Shown here: positions 1 through 9,162 of the stretch, piece after piece | Layout: each line of letters opens with the position of its first letter | Numbering within the stretch: the stretch's first letter is position 1 | From: Russula earlei | Taxonomy: Eukaryota; Basidiomycota; Agaricomycetes; Russulales; Russulaceae | Length of the DNA stretch: 13,943 nt | Direction of reading: 5' to 3' | NCBI GenBank assembly: GCA_025769875.1 | Contig: JAGFNK010001164.1 | Location: 1 to 13,943 of the forward strand | Position numbers and translations under genes: made by a program | Notes under the pieces: model-generated | Database searches by the model: none | What the model saw: only the letters and a program-made list of their open reading frames with translations | Told to the model about the DNA's origin: nothing

Positions 1-759
1 AGGGTTGGATAGTCATATAAGATAGACATGGTGGCCGAGGCAGAAGAACGCTGGATGTGCTTTGCCAAAGCCTCTGGATTTTGGAGAATCGCGGAAGCAA
101 GGAGGATGGCCTCTTTACAGAAAACCGGGTGATAATCGCGGACCGCTACCTTTGTGAGTATTTCATGTGCCGCCCGACGAGTGCGACGCCAACTATGAGT
201 AAGAAATAATAAGTCCATATCTTTCTCGATTAAAAAGAGGATATGCCAACCGGTCTCCGTATGGCATGAAGGCAGTGAACAGACCACCACAGAGAATGTC
301 ATTAGGCACGGTGACACGAGCTCGATTAGAATAAATGTTCGCACGCCGATCGAGCAAATCGAAAGCACACTTGAGGCTATTGAGAATGAGGATGGGCTGC
401 CCAAGCGCATTCAAGTACATCATGTGTTCTAGGATTCCTCTGGTCAACACGGAGAGTCACAGACTCAGCATGGAGTTGGACGCACCAAAGTCCCGTTTGC
501 AATCTCTCCCGAACATCCACTGCTTATCTTTGAGTTGGAGGATATTTCCGAGGACGGGAAGTCCTTTTGGACCGGGGGGGACCCTGCGCCATGGACTCCA
601 CGCATACTTGACTGCAAGAATGACAACTAAAGTTATGGTGATTAAACCGAGACGGGGTCCCAGAATCGGCGAGACGGAGGCGAACGAGAGACGGTCAGGC
701 TGTGGAGCCGCAGAACTAGGCATCGGCGGGTGGGAAGAAGTGATGTTGGCTGAAGCCAT
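1..759 (-). CDS. Cytochrome P450, N-terminal part (cut by left edge)
   Basis: This is a haem-thiolate monooxygenase of unknown substrate, expected on the endoplasmic reticulum facing the cytosol. The model is complement(<1..192, 251..428, 486..759). It starts at the first in-frame ATG (759). Residues about 35-54 form a hydrophobic signal anchor, followed by the proline-rich hinge PPGPKGLPVLGN at about 61-72. Exon 2 gives YLNALGQPILILNS and LLDRRANIYSNR. The intron at 193-250 rejoins PYGDR with WRRTRRAAHE, the WxxxR helix C motif that contacts a haem propionate. The last visible residues include SATMSILYDYPT, also typical of basidiomycete P450s. The I-helix, ExxR and Cys haem-ligand motifs lie outside the window. 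For intron 429-485 I preferred the acceptor at 429, which gives FGEHMMYLNALG; an acceptor at 438 also keeps frame. The visible part, about 214 residues, shows no frameshift. The CYP family cannot be fixed from this fragment. Confidence 0.9.
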
Positions 760-2011
760 TGAGGTGGCGGGTGTTGCTGCCCACTGTGGGTGGCGAGACG
801 CCCAATCAGTTGTCAATCACTTTTAAGATTCGCTTGTGGTGTGATCTGGCCCCGAACCTGAAACGAAGAGCCTTGGGAGGTATTCCGTGGCGAACGGCAA
901 GGTGCAGCAGACAGCGCCGCTGTACTTCCTGATCATTGGCACGGTCGTAAGGTGGTGCATCTGTGACTGCTACACGAATGGATGGTACGCGCCACAGGTC
1001 CGAAGCGTTCGCACGAGTGTGCACAGGTACTGACTGACAGGTGTCGTAAATTCTCATGAGCCGTTACCATTCTCTCTACTTTAAAAACGGATGATGGCGT
1101 CGATGGATAGGAAGAACTAGAATAGGACTGCAGTACTTGCCTTATCATCAACTTGGCATGGCCAATGTCCCGCGCCTGCGCCACTGGTGCCCCTCATACT
1201 CACTATAAACAACGGCAACATTGACCGGGGCGCAGCTGTGCGAATGTATTTGTCCGAGGCGACCAAAGGCACTGCTCGGGGGTCCATCAACGTTCTCCGC
1301 GGAGGGTCCTGAGACCGCGATGCCACTTGGCTGAGTGATAATGGCATGGCAGAGGAGATACAATCACCCAGAACTGCGACCGACTCACGCTGTCCATCCA
1401 GTCAAGGTTCTTGTCCAGGTGGGCTCAACGGATGGCAAGTGTGCAACCACATCTCTTAGATTTACAGCGGGCCAACCCGGATGGATGGCATCAACTCATG
1501 GTAATCTGAGCCATGCCGCAAAGCTCTGCACCACCACATCAGGCGTGTTTCTCAACCTGACGGATCTGTGCTACTCGAAGGATAACACAAAGTGACCACA
1601 ATGAGTAGCGAGCCTTTTGGTTTAAACTTTGCATGTGCAGGAACAATCGATCACTCGTCATCTACAATCGTTGTTTTCATGCATGTTGCATCAGGGCATG
1701 GCTGCTGCTGCCGTGAGATGAGATTATCGGCGTCTGCAGACTCTGTGATATTTGCTAGGTCGACGACTGGCATGAGGAAACCGATACGTAAACGGATATC
1801 GGTAATTGCAGATGCCATGAGGAGCAACAGCCGTGGGGAAGCGAGATTATGTTCGGTGTAAACAAAACATGATCAGTGAGAGGAACGCTCCCAGGCGTGT
1901 ATCGGATACCCTAGTGGCAGATTTAACCTTTGTTGTACTTGTACCCGCATACGTCTCCAGTTCGCCGCATTTTCACACTCCACGTCCCGTCCGGTTATTA
2001 CAAGCACAAGC
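760..2011. other. Long intergenic stretch without a recognisable gene
   Basis: This 1.25 kb lies between the divergently transcribed P450 (minus, starts 759) and the Rap1GDS1-like gene (plus, starts 2012), so it must hold both promoters. I see no clear TATA box and no RNA gene. The longest ATG-started minus-strand frame I noticed is 1651-1818 (55 codons, starting MASAITDIRLRIGF); it has no family I recognise and no obvious partner exon. A plus-strand frame open from 1121 to 1312 ends in a stop and lacks a good start. Direct repeats, long inverted repeats and terminal repeats of a transposon were looked for by eye and not found. Confidence 0.6.
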
Positions 2012-4639
2012 ATGGCCGATCCTGGCATCATCGCGCTCGCTGATGAACTCGCCGGCCAAACGCGACTATCCGATGCCGACTGGAACAAGGTCGAAGTTAC
2101 CGCTCAGACACTGGCCAACTTCTTACGGGTGAAGCACAGTGCGCTCTTTGTTTAGTGTCGGCCCTTTTCAAAGTCAAGACTATGAGTGCATCGCAGACGA
2201 TACTCAGACGGCATTAGGAGGCGCGCAGCTGCCCGCTGTTCTGACCGCGATAATTAAAGATGCCCTGCGAGGCTTGCGTGTGCCTGACGTCTCTCACCTC
2301 CCCGCGTTATACGAGATCCTTCGTGTCGGGGCAAATGTTTGCGTAGATCACGGTGTGTCTGGTATCCTCTTCGTCCCTGTGTCACTAACCGTCCGCAGAC
2401 GAGAATAGGGGTCACCTCCTCGACTCGGGATTTCTCCACGAAATCGTCACCCTACTTGAGCGTTACACTGATCTCATCCCCTCTGATAAATCAACCGTTT
2501 TCCTTCCACTATCGGTAGCACACTTAAAAGTCGTCAGAACGGCTATCGGCGTGCTGTTGAATGCGAGTATGGGATACGGTGCGCTTTAGCCTTCACGGGT
2601 GATCGCCGTGCGGTGCTGATGAATGCACACTCGATCCCAGAACCAGTCAAAGCTGCGCTCAACACCGATGAGGCCCCCGTAGCTATCCTTCGTCTCGCGG
2701 GGGCGATATACCCTGCGGGTGCCTGGGCAAAGAGTCCACCACCGCATATCCCTCCAGGAGAGTTCGATGAGTCATGGCAGCTGCGGAACGGCCTCTCCTC
2801 CTGGGCATTGGCGCGCCATCGGAGAGCTCAAATATAATGGTGCGCCACACGGCGCGATCTTCTAACTCCACTCAAACCTGTCTCGTCACAGCGCCTACCG
2901 TATTCGGGCAGGAAGTTCTTCCCCATCTCTTGACGCCGATACGCTCATATATTCCACCGTTCGGAGCGCCACCGCCGCCCTTCGATCAGGCGACCCCACT
3001 GCGGCGCACGCTCCTGAGCGCCGATCTTGAGGCATTCGAGGAGTCGTGCTCGCTCCTCGAAGCACTCGCGCTCGACGATGAGGACGTGCGGCTCTCGCTC
3101 GCTCGCGGCACCGCGTTTCCCAGACGAGCACGGTGGCGTGCGTTGTCTGGCAGAGATACTCGAGTTCATCGATCGTGGTGACTATCATCCGCTCTGGAAG
3201 GACCTGCCTGGCGATAGCGTGCAGCGCGAGCGCTCATTTGACTTTTGCAAGGCTGCCCTCATCAAGGCGGTCGTCGAGATCGCTGGTGAAGAGAAGAGCG
3301 TTGATGTGCTTTGGGATGACTCGGACGAGAAGCAACCAGGTGGGGGCGTTCGTCGGACAGATGGTGCAGTGGATCAAGAAGCATAAGGACCTCAAAGATA
3401 GTAACCGAGACGACCTCTTGGTGTGCGCTACGTTGACTTTAGGGAATCTCCTGCGTCACGGTGCGTTCTATTCGACATCGAAGGCATTACTGACTTTGTG
3501 TCGCAGGCGCGCATGCTGTCAACCCTCATAAGCCCCCCTCTTAGCCTTGCCTCCGATCTCGCCTCACTTCTAACGCCCGGAAATCGATATCAAAGTCAAG
3601 CATGGTGTCATCGGCTTGCTCAAACACCTCGCATATGCCCCACAAGCTCGTTTCGTCTCTTGGCGAGGCTGACATCGTCCGGCGACTTGCCAACTCCAAC
3701 ATATTCCAGCCTACTTCAGATGTGGTAGAAGTGGTTCAGGTCACGCCATTGGCGTCATAAAGCACTTGTGTGGTGGCAACGGTGAGTCTGCGAGAAACTT
3801 GCATTCAGTGCCACAAGAGCTGAGCGCCCTTCTAAATTAGCCAAGAATTGCTACAATTTGATACTGCCGTCGGATGGCCAAGAAGCCGAGTCGACAGGGT
3901 TGCATCAGATCCTCGGCGCTCATCAAGCGGTCAGACTCGACGGCGGTAAAGAGCGAGGGCACGCGCGTGTTTCGTCAATGTGATCCGAACGCTGTGGCAA
4001 CGAGAACAACCCGGGACGGGGAGCCGCGAAGGCAGCGATGGGTATCGTCAACTCTCCTCCCCTTGCGCTCGCGCTCGCGCAAACTTGTCGGGCGCAGCAA
4101 GAAGTACCCCGATCCTCGTCAACGAGGGGATCGTTGCTCTCACCCTCCTCAGTCTGCACTCTGGTACGTGATCACGTGCTTCCTATCTTCGCGCACGACC
4201 TCTTCGTCATCTTTATCATCTTTCCAGCGAACGTCGTCCTCGACGCAATCACGACGCCACTACCATTAGAGGTCAAAAACAACTCCGCCCCCGTCTCCGC
4301 AGGAGAGAGCGAGATCGGCTCGCCCGTGACCGTCCCCCACCCGTGCCGTCGACAACCCTCGTGAACCTTTTGAAGGGCCACGGGCACGAACGTGCCCGAG
4401 GAAGTGCGCGCCAATGCTTGTATATTGCTCGGCCAGGTCGGTCGCGAGGACGGAGTCGACACAGAGCGCATACCAGAGCTGGTCAAACTCAAGGCAGAGC
4501 TGCGACCGCTTCTCGTCGGCGCCGCCGAGTCTGAGAAAGAATCTCGCCTCAAGGCGGCGGCGGCAGGCGCGTTTGCAAGCGCTGGGGTTAGAAAAAAAAA
4601 AAGAAGAATCCCCCGAATTCGTGCGAATTATATCGCTAG
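2012..4639 (+). CDS. Rap1GDS1/SmgGDS-like armadillo-repeat protein, frame broken by many small indels
   Basis: The likely role is a cytosolic armadillo-repeat chaperone or exchange factor for small GTPases of the Ras/Rho group, by analogy with animal SmgGDS. Exons: 2012-2138, 2179-2352, 2399-2578, 2641-2839, 2892-3460, 3507-3781, 3841-4163 and 4228 to about 4639, roughly 750 residues. ARM-like helices include LKVVRTAIGVLLNASMGY, LVCATLTLGNLLRH, VKHGVIGLLKHLAYAPQARF, VKSEGTRVF and EGIVALTLLSLHS; a segment FPDEHGGVRCLAEILEFI precedes AALIKAVVEIAGEEKS. The frame must be shifted at about 2811, 3117, 3344, 3536, 3580, 3658, 3740, 3916, 3971, 4020, 4082, 4109, 4343, 4357 and 4388 to follow the conserved protein. 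Almost all are +1; the one near 3740 is -1. Intron 1 is unsure: 2139-2178 keeps frame at only 40 nt, while 2129-2178 would need one missing base. The C-terminus is unsure: one more +1 near 4588 gives a lysine-rich end at 4639, otherwise the frame runs to 4724. The family call rests on remembered fungal and animal homologues. Confidence 0.65.
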
Positions 4640-4892
4640 TCCACTCCTCGTGTATTGTTGTCGCTGTAGCGCTATGTTTTCGTGGACGCTCTATCTCGTC
4701 CACCGTATATACCGCTGTTCTTGATCGGAGAAAAAATCCAGGGGTTGGCTTGGTGGGTAGATAAGGGCGCGCTGGGTGGGGGCAGTGGATTCACTCCGGG
4801 ATTCTTGTGTAGTATGTTTTTAAATGGAATGTTTTGTTTTTTGCGTCTCGTATGTGCATGTACAGTATATATACGACAGTTTACCAGTCACT
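4640..4892. other. Convergent 3' region between Rap1GDS1-like gene and CCT4
   Basis: This stretch must carry the 3' UTRs and polyadenylation sites of two genes that point at each other. It is T-rich near 4815-4845 on the plus strand and has an alternating AT tract (tatatata) near 4866. I see no coding potential beyond the possible C-terminal extension of the Rap1GDS1-like frame to 4724, and no RNA gene. Confidence 0.5.
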
Positions 4893-6964
4893 CTACCTTG
4901 CCTGCACGTAGTCGTCAATCTTCAAGAGTAGTGTCACGGTCTCTGTCGCGAGCTCGACCGCGCTCGTCGATACTAGCAACGGTTGCACAACGTCCTCTTC
5001 CAGAATATTGGAGATTTGGCCCTTGTGCAACGTCAACATTGCATCAACCAAACGCGAAAGAGGACGATGAAGGCGTACCTTCGAACATTAATCCCCGCAT
5101 TTCGCTCGCCGAGTGCGTGCCGGTTACGGAGCTCAGTGACGATCGCAATAGGGTTCAGCCCAGCGTTCTCTGCGAGCGTCGTCGGGATGACCTCGAGCGC
5201 GTCAGCGTACGCTTGGAAGCAGTACGCCTCCATGCCTGTCAACCCCTGCGCGTATAGCGATAGCATGCGCGATACGTGAATCTCTGGCGCGCCACCGCCA
5301 CCGATGAGCGCGCTGTGAGAGAATAGGGACGAGTCAGCGATGAAAAATACGCGAAGTTTTCTGATGGGTTGGGATGGCGCACCGTTTCTTGACCAGACAG
5401 CGCACGACGCAGAGCGCGTCGTGGATGGAACGCTCGCATTCGTCAAGCACGAGTTGGTTACTGCTCATCGCGAGGATGCTGACTGTACGCCCCTTATGCT
5501 TCACGCCGGTGATCTTGACAACCTTCGTTCCATCGTTACTTGTCTCATCCACGAGGTCGGCATACCCGAGCTTATCCTCGGAAAATGACTCGATATCTGC
5601 AACGGGTTTGCATCCAAGGCTCTTTGTGAGGAAGTCGATCTCATCGCGTTCCACATCCTTGACGACAAGGATATTGAGGCGCTTTAGGAAGGTAAGGGAC
5701 GTATCATCGACGGCATCGCGCAGAATGGATTTCTGGATGAGCAGGACGTTACAGCCAGTCTTTTTGATTTTTTTGCATATGTTGAGTAAATAGGTGCGCC
5801 CTTCCTTGATGACCTTGTCCATTTGCCGATAATCATTGATGACAACGGTGTTGTCCATCTGTGATACGCGTCAGTACTCGCCTTGAACAGACAGCAGTTG
5901 ACAACCGACATCAGGTTTGGGAGCGCTGAGCTGGAACTGGATCAGACCAATTTTTGCTTTTTCGATTCTTGTTGGACCGCCAGCCGTGACGACGACGTTT
6001 TGGTTAAGCACGACGCCATCAATGAGCTCAGTGTCTTCTATAGTACCTTCCGACCTTCTTCACGATGCGGACATCTCGTAAATCTACGTTCGAGGATAAG
6101 GGCGTGACAAGGCGGGTGACGGCAGATACGGCGATAGGCGCTAAGATGGACGAATATTGAGAGACAATCTGTACGCTGTTAATTAGCCCTGAACAAGCGA
6201 AATTCAATAACCTGCCTTGGAATTTAAGGACGTGCTAGCTGCCCTTATAAGCGTTTGCGCGATCATTAAGGTCAATTGGGGTCGATATTTCGGTGAGGAA
6301 TTCGACGGCCTTTTCGGATGCCTTCAAGAAAGACTCGGCAATGATAGTGGGATGGATGCCTTTTTCAAGCATTTTTTCAGCTGCGCCTAGTAGGCTACCT
6401 GCGAGTATGACGACGGTTGTAGTTCCGTCGCCGGCCTCGACGTCCTGTGCAGCAGACAAATCGACGAGCTGTCCAAATGTAGTCGATATCCAACACCGTC
6501 TGAAGAGGGCGGTCTGCTCACCATTTTAGAAGCAGGGTGCAAAGCCTGGATGCTTCGCAGAATAGTCGCGCCATCATTCGTAACAATGACCTCTCCCTTC
6601 GAAGTTTGAATCTGGGGAGGCGGTAGTAAGGAAGACGCGACAAAAAAGGGCGGATGAGACTTGAACCATCTTATCCATTCCACGAGGACCCAGTGATGTG
6701 CGCACGTGCAGCACTGATTGCTGCGATGGCTTAATTTTGGGGCACAAGACTACCCAGTCGCTCTAGAATCACATACCTTTCGCAGCAACAAGGTTGGACA
6801 ATCGGACTTCCATCGGTTTACCCTGTGGAATAGCGACGCGTTCAGGCGGAGCCTCTTGCATGGATGCCATGCTACGGGTTTACCTTGTCATTGAACGTCT
6901 TGTTCGAGCCCGAGGTAGATGGAAGGGGCGCCCTTGGCGCTGGCGCTGGTACCGTTGAGGCCAT
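4893..6964 (-). CDS. CCT4: T-complex protein 1 subunit delta (CCT4), TRiC/CCT chaperonin
   Basis: This is one of eight paralogous subunits of the cytosolic double-ring chaperonin that folds actin, tubulin and WD40 proteins using ATP. The model is complement(4893..5021, 5079..5312, 5383..5858, 5910..6168, 6216..6468, 6522..6611, 6661..6720, 6777..6822, 6884..6964), about 540 residues. The start at 6964 gives a short Ala/Pro-rich leader, then [10 protein letters not shown] joined to [10 protein letters not shown]. Family marks in order: [19 protein letters not shown], the ATP-hydrolysis motif [78 protein letters not shown], and the end [14 protein letters not shown] to KIDDYVQAR. Four places need a one-base frame correction: about 6704 (+1), 6251 (+1), 6048 (+1) and the exon junction at 5021/5079 (-1). 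Intron 6169-6215 appears to begin with GC. The delta assignment is secure because the [15 protein letters not shown] stretch is typical of CCT4. Confidence 0.93.
6169..6215 (-). other. Candidate GC-AG intron in CCT4
   Basis: Read on the minus strand, the exon ends TCCAAG and the intron opens GCAGGT and closes GTACAG. Phase 0 joining gives SLNSK followed by IVSQYSS, exactly the order expected in CCT4. The nearest GT (four bases further in) would break the frame. The donor context AG|GCAGGT fits the strong context usual for GC donors. Because this gene has nearby indels, a base error at the second donor position cannot be excluded. Confidence 0.6.
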
Positions 6965-7126
6965 CGGCTCTGAATCAACGTTTTCACGAAAAAGAGATCA
7001 CAGGCTGTACTGCAATCTCAGAGCAGAGCAGAGAACGTGCGGCCCGGGGCATGCCGAGATTCACGTGGATGGATGGATGGCCGGCCGCGTCATGCAAGCT
7101 CGCTTGCTTTCTTGCAACCATCAGCC
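6965..7126. promoter_or_regulatory. Bidirectional promoter between CCT4 and UFD1
   Basis: Only 162 bp separate the CCT4 start codon (minus) from the UFD1 start codon (plus), so both promoters must lie here. Visible elements: inverted heat-shock-type pentamers TTTTCACGAAAA at 6981-6992 (TTC-NN-GAA), a CACGTG E-box at 7062-7067, a GGAT repeat at about 7067-7078, and a perfect 6-bp inverted repeat GCAAGC-TC-GCTTGC at 7094-7107 shortly before the UFD1 ATG. That the gap holds both promoters follows from the layout; the roles of the elements are inference. Confidence 0.6.
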
Positions 7127-8892
7127 ATGGATTTCGTGGGTATTTTTGTGTATTTTCTTTTACCTCTCATCGTCACCCTCTCTTAGTTTGGCGATGAAGA
7201 TGATTTGCCTCCGGGCGGTCCCGCAAGCTTGTTTGCCCAGATAGCTCAGTATGCCCGTTCTTGTCCTTGCATCGCATAGCATACGATCCTCCTAATAATC
7301 CACTGCAGAGGCCTCGGCGGAGGCTTTCGTTATGGTGGGGGTCCAAGATCGAACCCGAGCTCCTACGATGAGTATCTGAAAGCATACAGTGTTGCAATGC
7401 TTCCAGGGCGTGAACGAGAAAACCTGAGTTACGGGGGGAAGAGTGAGTCTTCAATCGGTCAAGCCACTCTCTCTCTCTGAACAATCGACATAGTCATCTT
7501 ACCACCGTCCGCTCTCGCCCACCTCACCTCTCTGGATCTCGACTCTCCGTGGATGTTCAAGCTTCGTAACCCTCAGAACCCTGCCGCTTCTACTCACGCT
7601 GGTGTCCTTGAATTCATCGCTGAGGAGGGCGTCGTTCACCTTCCATATTGGATGATGAAGACCCTGAGACTAACTGAGGGCGATCCCGTGCGCATCACTG
7701 GTACAGAGCTTCCTAAAGGTCGCTTCGTCAAACTCCAAGCTCAGCATGTCCACTTCCTCGAAATTTCTGATCCCAAGGCTGTGTAAGAGTGATCTTGTAC
7801 TTCTTATAATATACTTACCAAGACATCCTCAATGTAGCCTAGAGCAAGCCCTCCGCAACTTTACTGCCCTTACACAGGGAGATATAATCGAAATATCTTA
7901 CAATTCCATCATTTTTGGCCTGCTTGTAATGGAAGCCACACCCGGTGGCGAAGGTATCTCGATTCTCGATACCGACCTTGAGGTCGACTTTGCTCCACCA
8001 GTTGGCTATGTGGAACCAGAACGTCCGAAGGCTGCACCCCAGGCAACGATGGCTTCCAAGCTCAACATCGATCTCAGCTCGCAGACACCTGGCTCAAGTC
8101 GCCCCGCCAGTTCAATGGGTGGAAACTTTTCTAACACAATCAAGACTGGTACAATCGTTAGTAAAGGCGGTGACGCATGGGAGACATTCAAAGGTCGTGG
8201 CGAAACCCTTGGGGGAAGGAGGACGAAAGGTCGCGGGATTACACACCGAGCCCCTGAGCAAGTCTCAACGTCAAGCAAAATCATTCGGACTGAGTGAGTC
8301 GCGCATGTGTGCCGTTATATAGGTACTGATGCACATATGCTCCAGCCAACATCGTGTTATAGTGAATGAAGATCTCGAGAACGACGGGAAGAACCCGGCT
8401 GCTCTCAATTTACCCTTTGGTAAATTGTTCTTTGGGTTTAACATCCCTCCGTATGTTCCACCGCCTGCTCCTGAAGACGACAAATCAACGCCGAAGGTAT
8501 ACTCCCTTTTCATCCACAATATTGTTGTGGCTCACAACTCATTCTAGCCTCCTACGGCGTTTTTTGGGGCGGGAAACTCGCTCAATGGACGAGCTACCGG
8601 TTCTTCCACCCGTAGTTCAAGCAAAGGCAAGAGTAAGGCCACGGATGACACGGAAACTAAGGCAGGCGAGTCAAGGTGGGGCACAGGGACTGGTCGAAGC
8701 TTGGGTACCCGCCAATCGAATGGAGTCAGTTCACGGACACTAGGTGCCGGTCTGGTTGGCGTGGGTGGTGCAAGTGTACCACGTCCGTCGCAGCGTCCTA
8801 CCAAGAAGCCGCCTCGTTACGAGCCGAGTCCAACACCGGATTTTGGGGTCGATGACGACGATGTCATCGTGATCGATAGTGATGTGGACTGA
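7127..8892 (+). CDS. UFD1: Ubiquitin fusion degradation protein 1 (UFD1)
   Basis: UFD1 is the Npl4 partner that recruits ubiquitylated substrates to the AAA ATPase Cdc48/p97, acting in ER-associated, chromatin and UFD-pathway degradation. Exons: 7127-7135, 7187-7248, 7309-7442, 7494-7782, 7838-8293, 8346-8496, 8548-8892, giving 481 residues without any frame correction. The N-terminal UT3 (double-psi barrel) domain is recognised by AYSVAMLPGRERENLSYGGK, ILPPSALAHLTSLD, PWMFKLRNPQ, GVLEFIAEEGVVHLPYWMM, LEQALRNFTALTQGD and ILDTDLEVDFAPPVGY. The Cdc48/Npl4-binding tail contains WETFKGRGETLGGR, ALNLPFGKLFFGFNIPPYVPP, then a low-complexity Ser/Gly/Lys region. The last residues, DDDDVIVIDSDVD (469-481), form a SUMO-interaction-type motif. 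The three-codon first exon (MDF) is inferred from donor GTGGGT at 7136 and is the least certain part. It converges on NMT. Confidence 0.95.
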
Positions 8893-9162
8893 CAACATGC
8901 AGCGTATGAAATTTCACGCTATGTATATTCTAGTAGCAATCACGCCTTAGATCCTGCAGGGACTTGTACTGTATGTCAATGATTGCCAGTGCACATTCAT
9001 GTAAACGTGTACGACGACGACAGCAGTGACAAGCCATAAGAAGCACCGTGATGCGCATAAGGGGATGGCCGGAACACAATCTCCAGGAGCATCTACAACA
9101 GTCACCGTATTCATTTCAACAACAATGCTGGGACTACTATTTCGTCGGTGCAAAGGTGATAC
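8893..9162. other. Convergent 3' region between UFD1 and NMT
   Basis: 270 bp between two opposing stop codons. It should hold both 3' UTRs and polyadenylation sites. No open frame with coding character, RNA gene or notable repeat was seen. Confidence 0.5.

Noticed and set aside
1121..1312. Plus-strand open stretch ending in VLRGGS
   Set aside because: It has no start codon near its beginning, no recognised family and no supporting neighbouring exon.
3000..3190. Minus-strand Arg-rich open frames opposite the Rap1GDS1-like exon 5
   Set aside because: They are antisense shadows of GC-rich codons with no family match.
2012..4639. Calling the Rap1GDS1-like gene a pseudogene
   Set aside because: The indels are insertion-biased, often in homopolymers, and flanked by conserved stop-free sequence; neighbouring CCT4 has the same pattern, so sequence error explains it better.
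6824..6870. Minus-strand ATG at about 6870 giving [16 protein letters not shown] as the CCT4 N-terminus
   Set aside because: This falls inside the first intron (6823-6883). The exon starting at 6964 joins [10 protein letters not shown] directly to [10 protein letters not shown], as in other CCT4 proteins.
7062..7080. GGAT tetranucleotide repeat
   Set aside because: Only about three copies; too short to count as a microsatellite of interest.
7335..7375. tRNA-like T-loop (GGTTCGATC) on the minus strand
   Set aside because: It lies within UFD1 exon 3 codons, the stem does not pair well, and no matching D-arm or acceptor stem was found.
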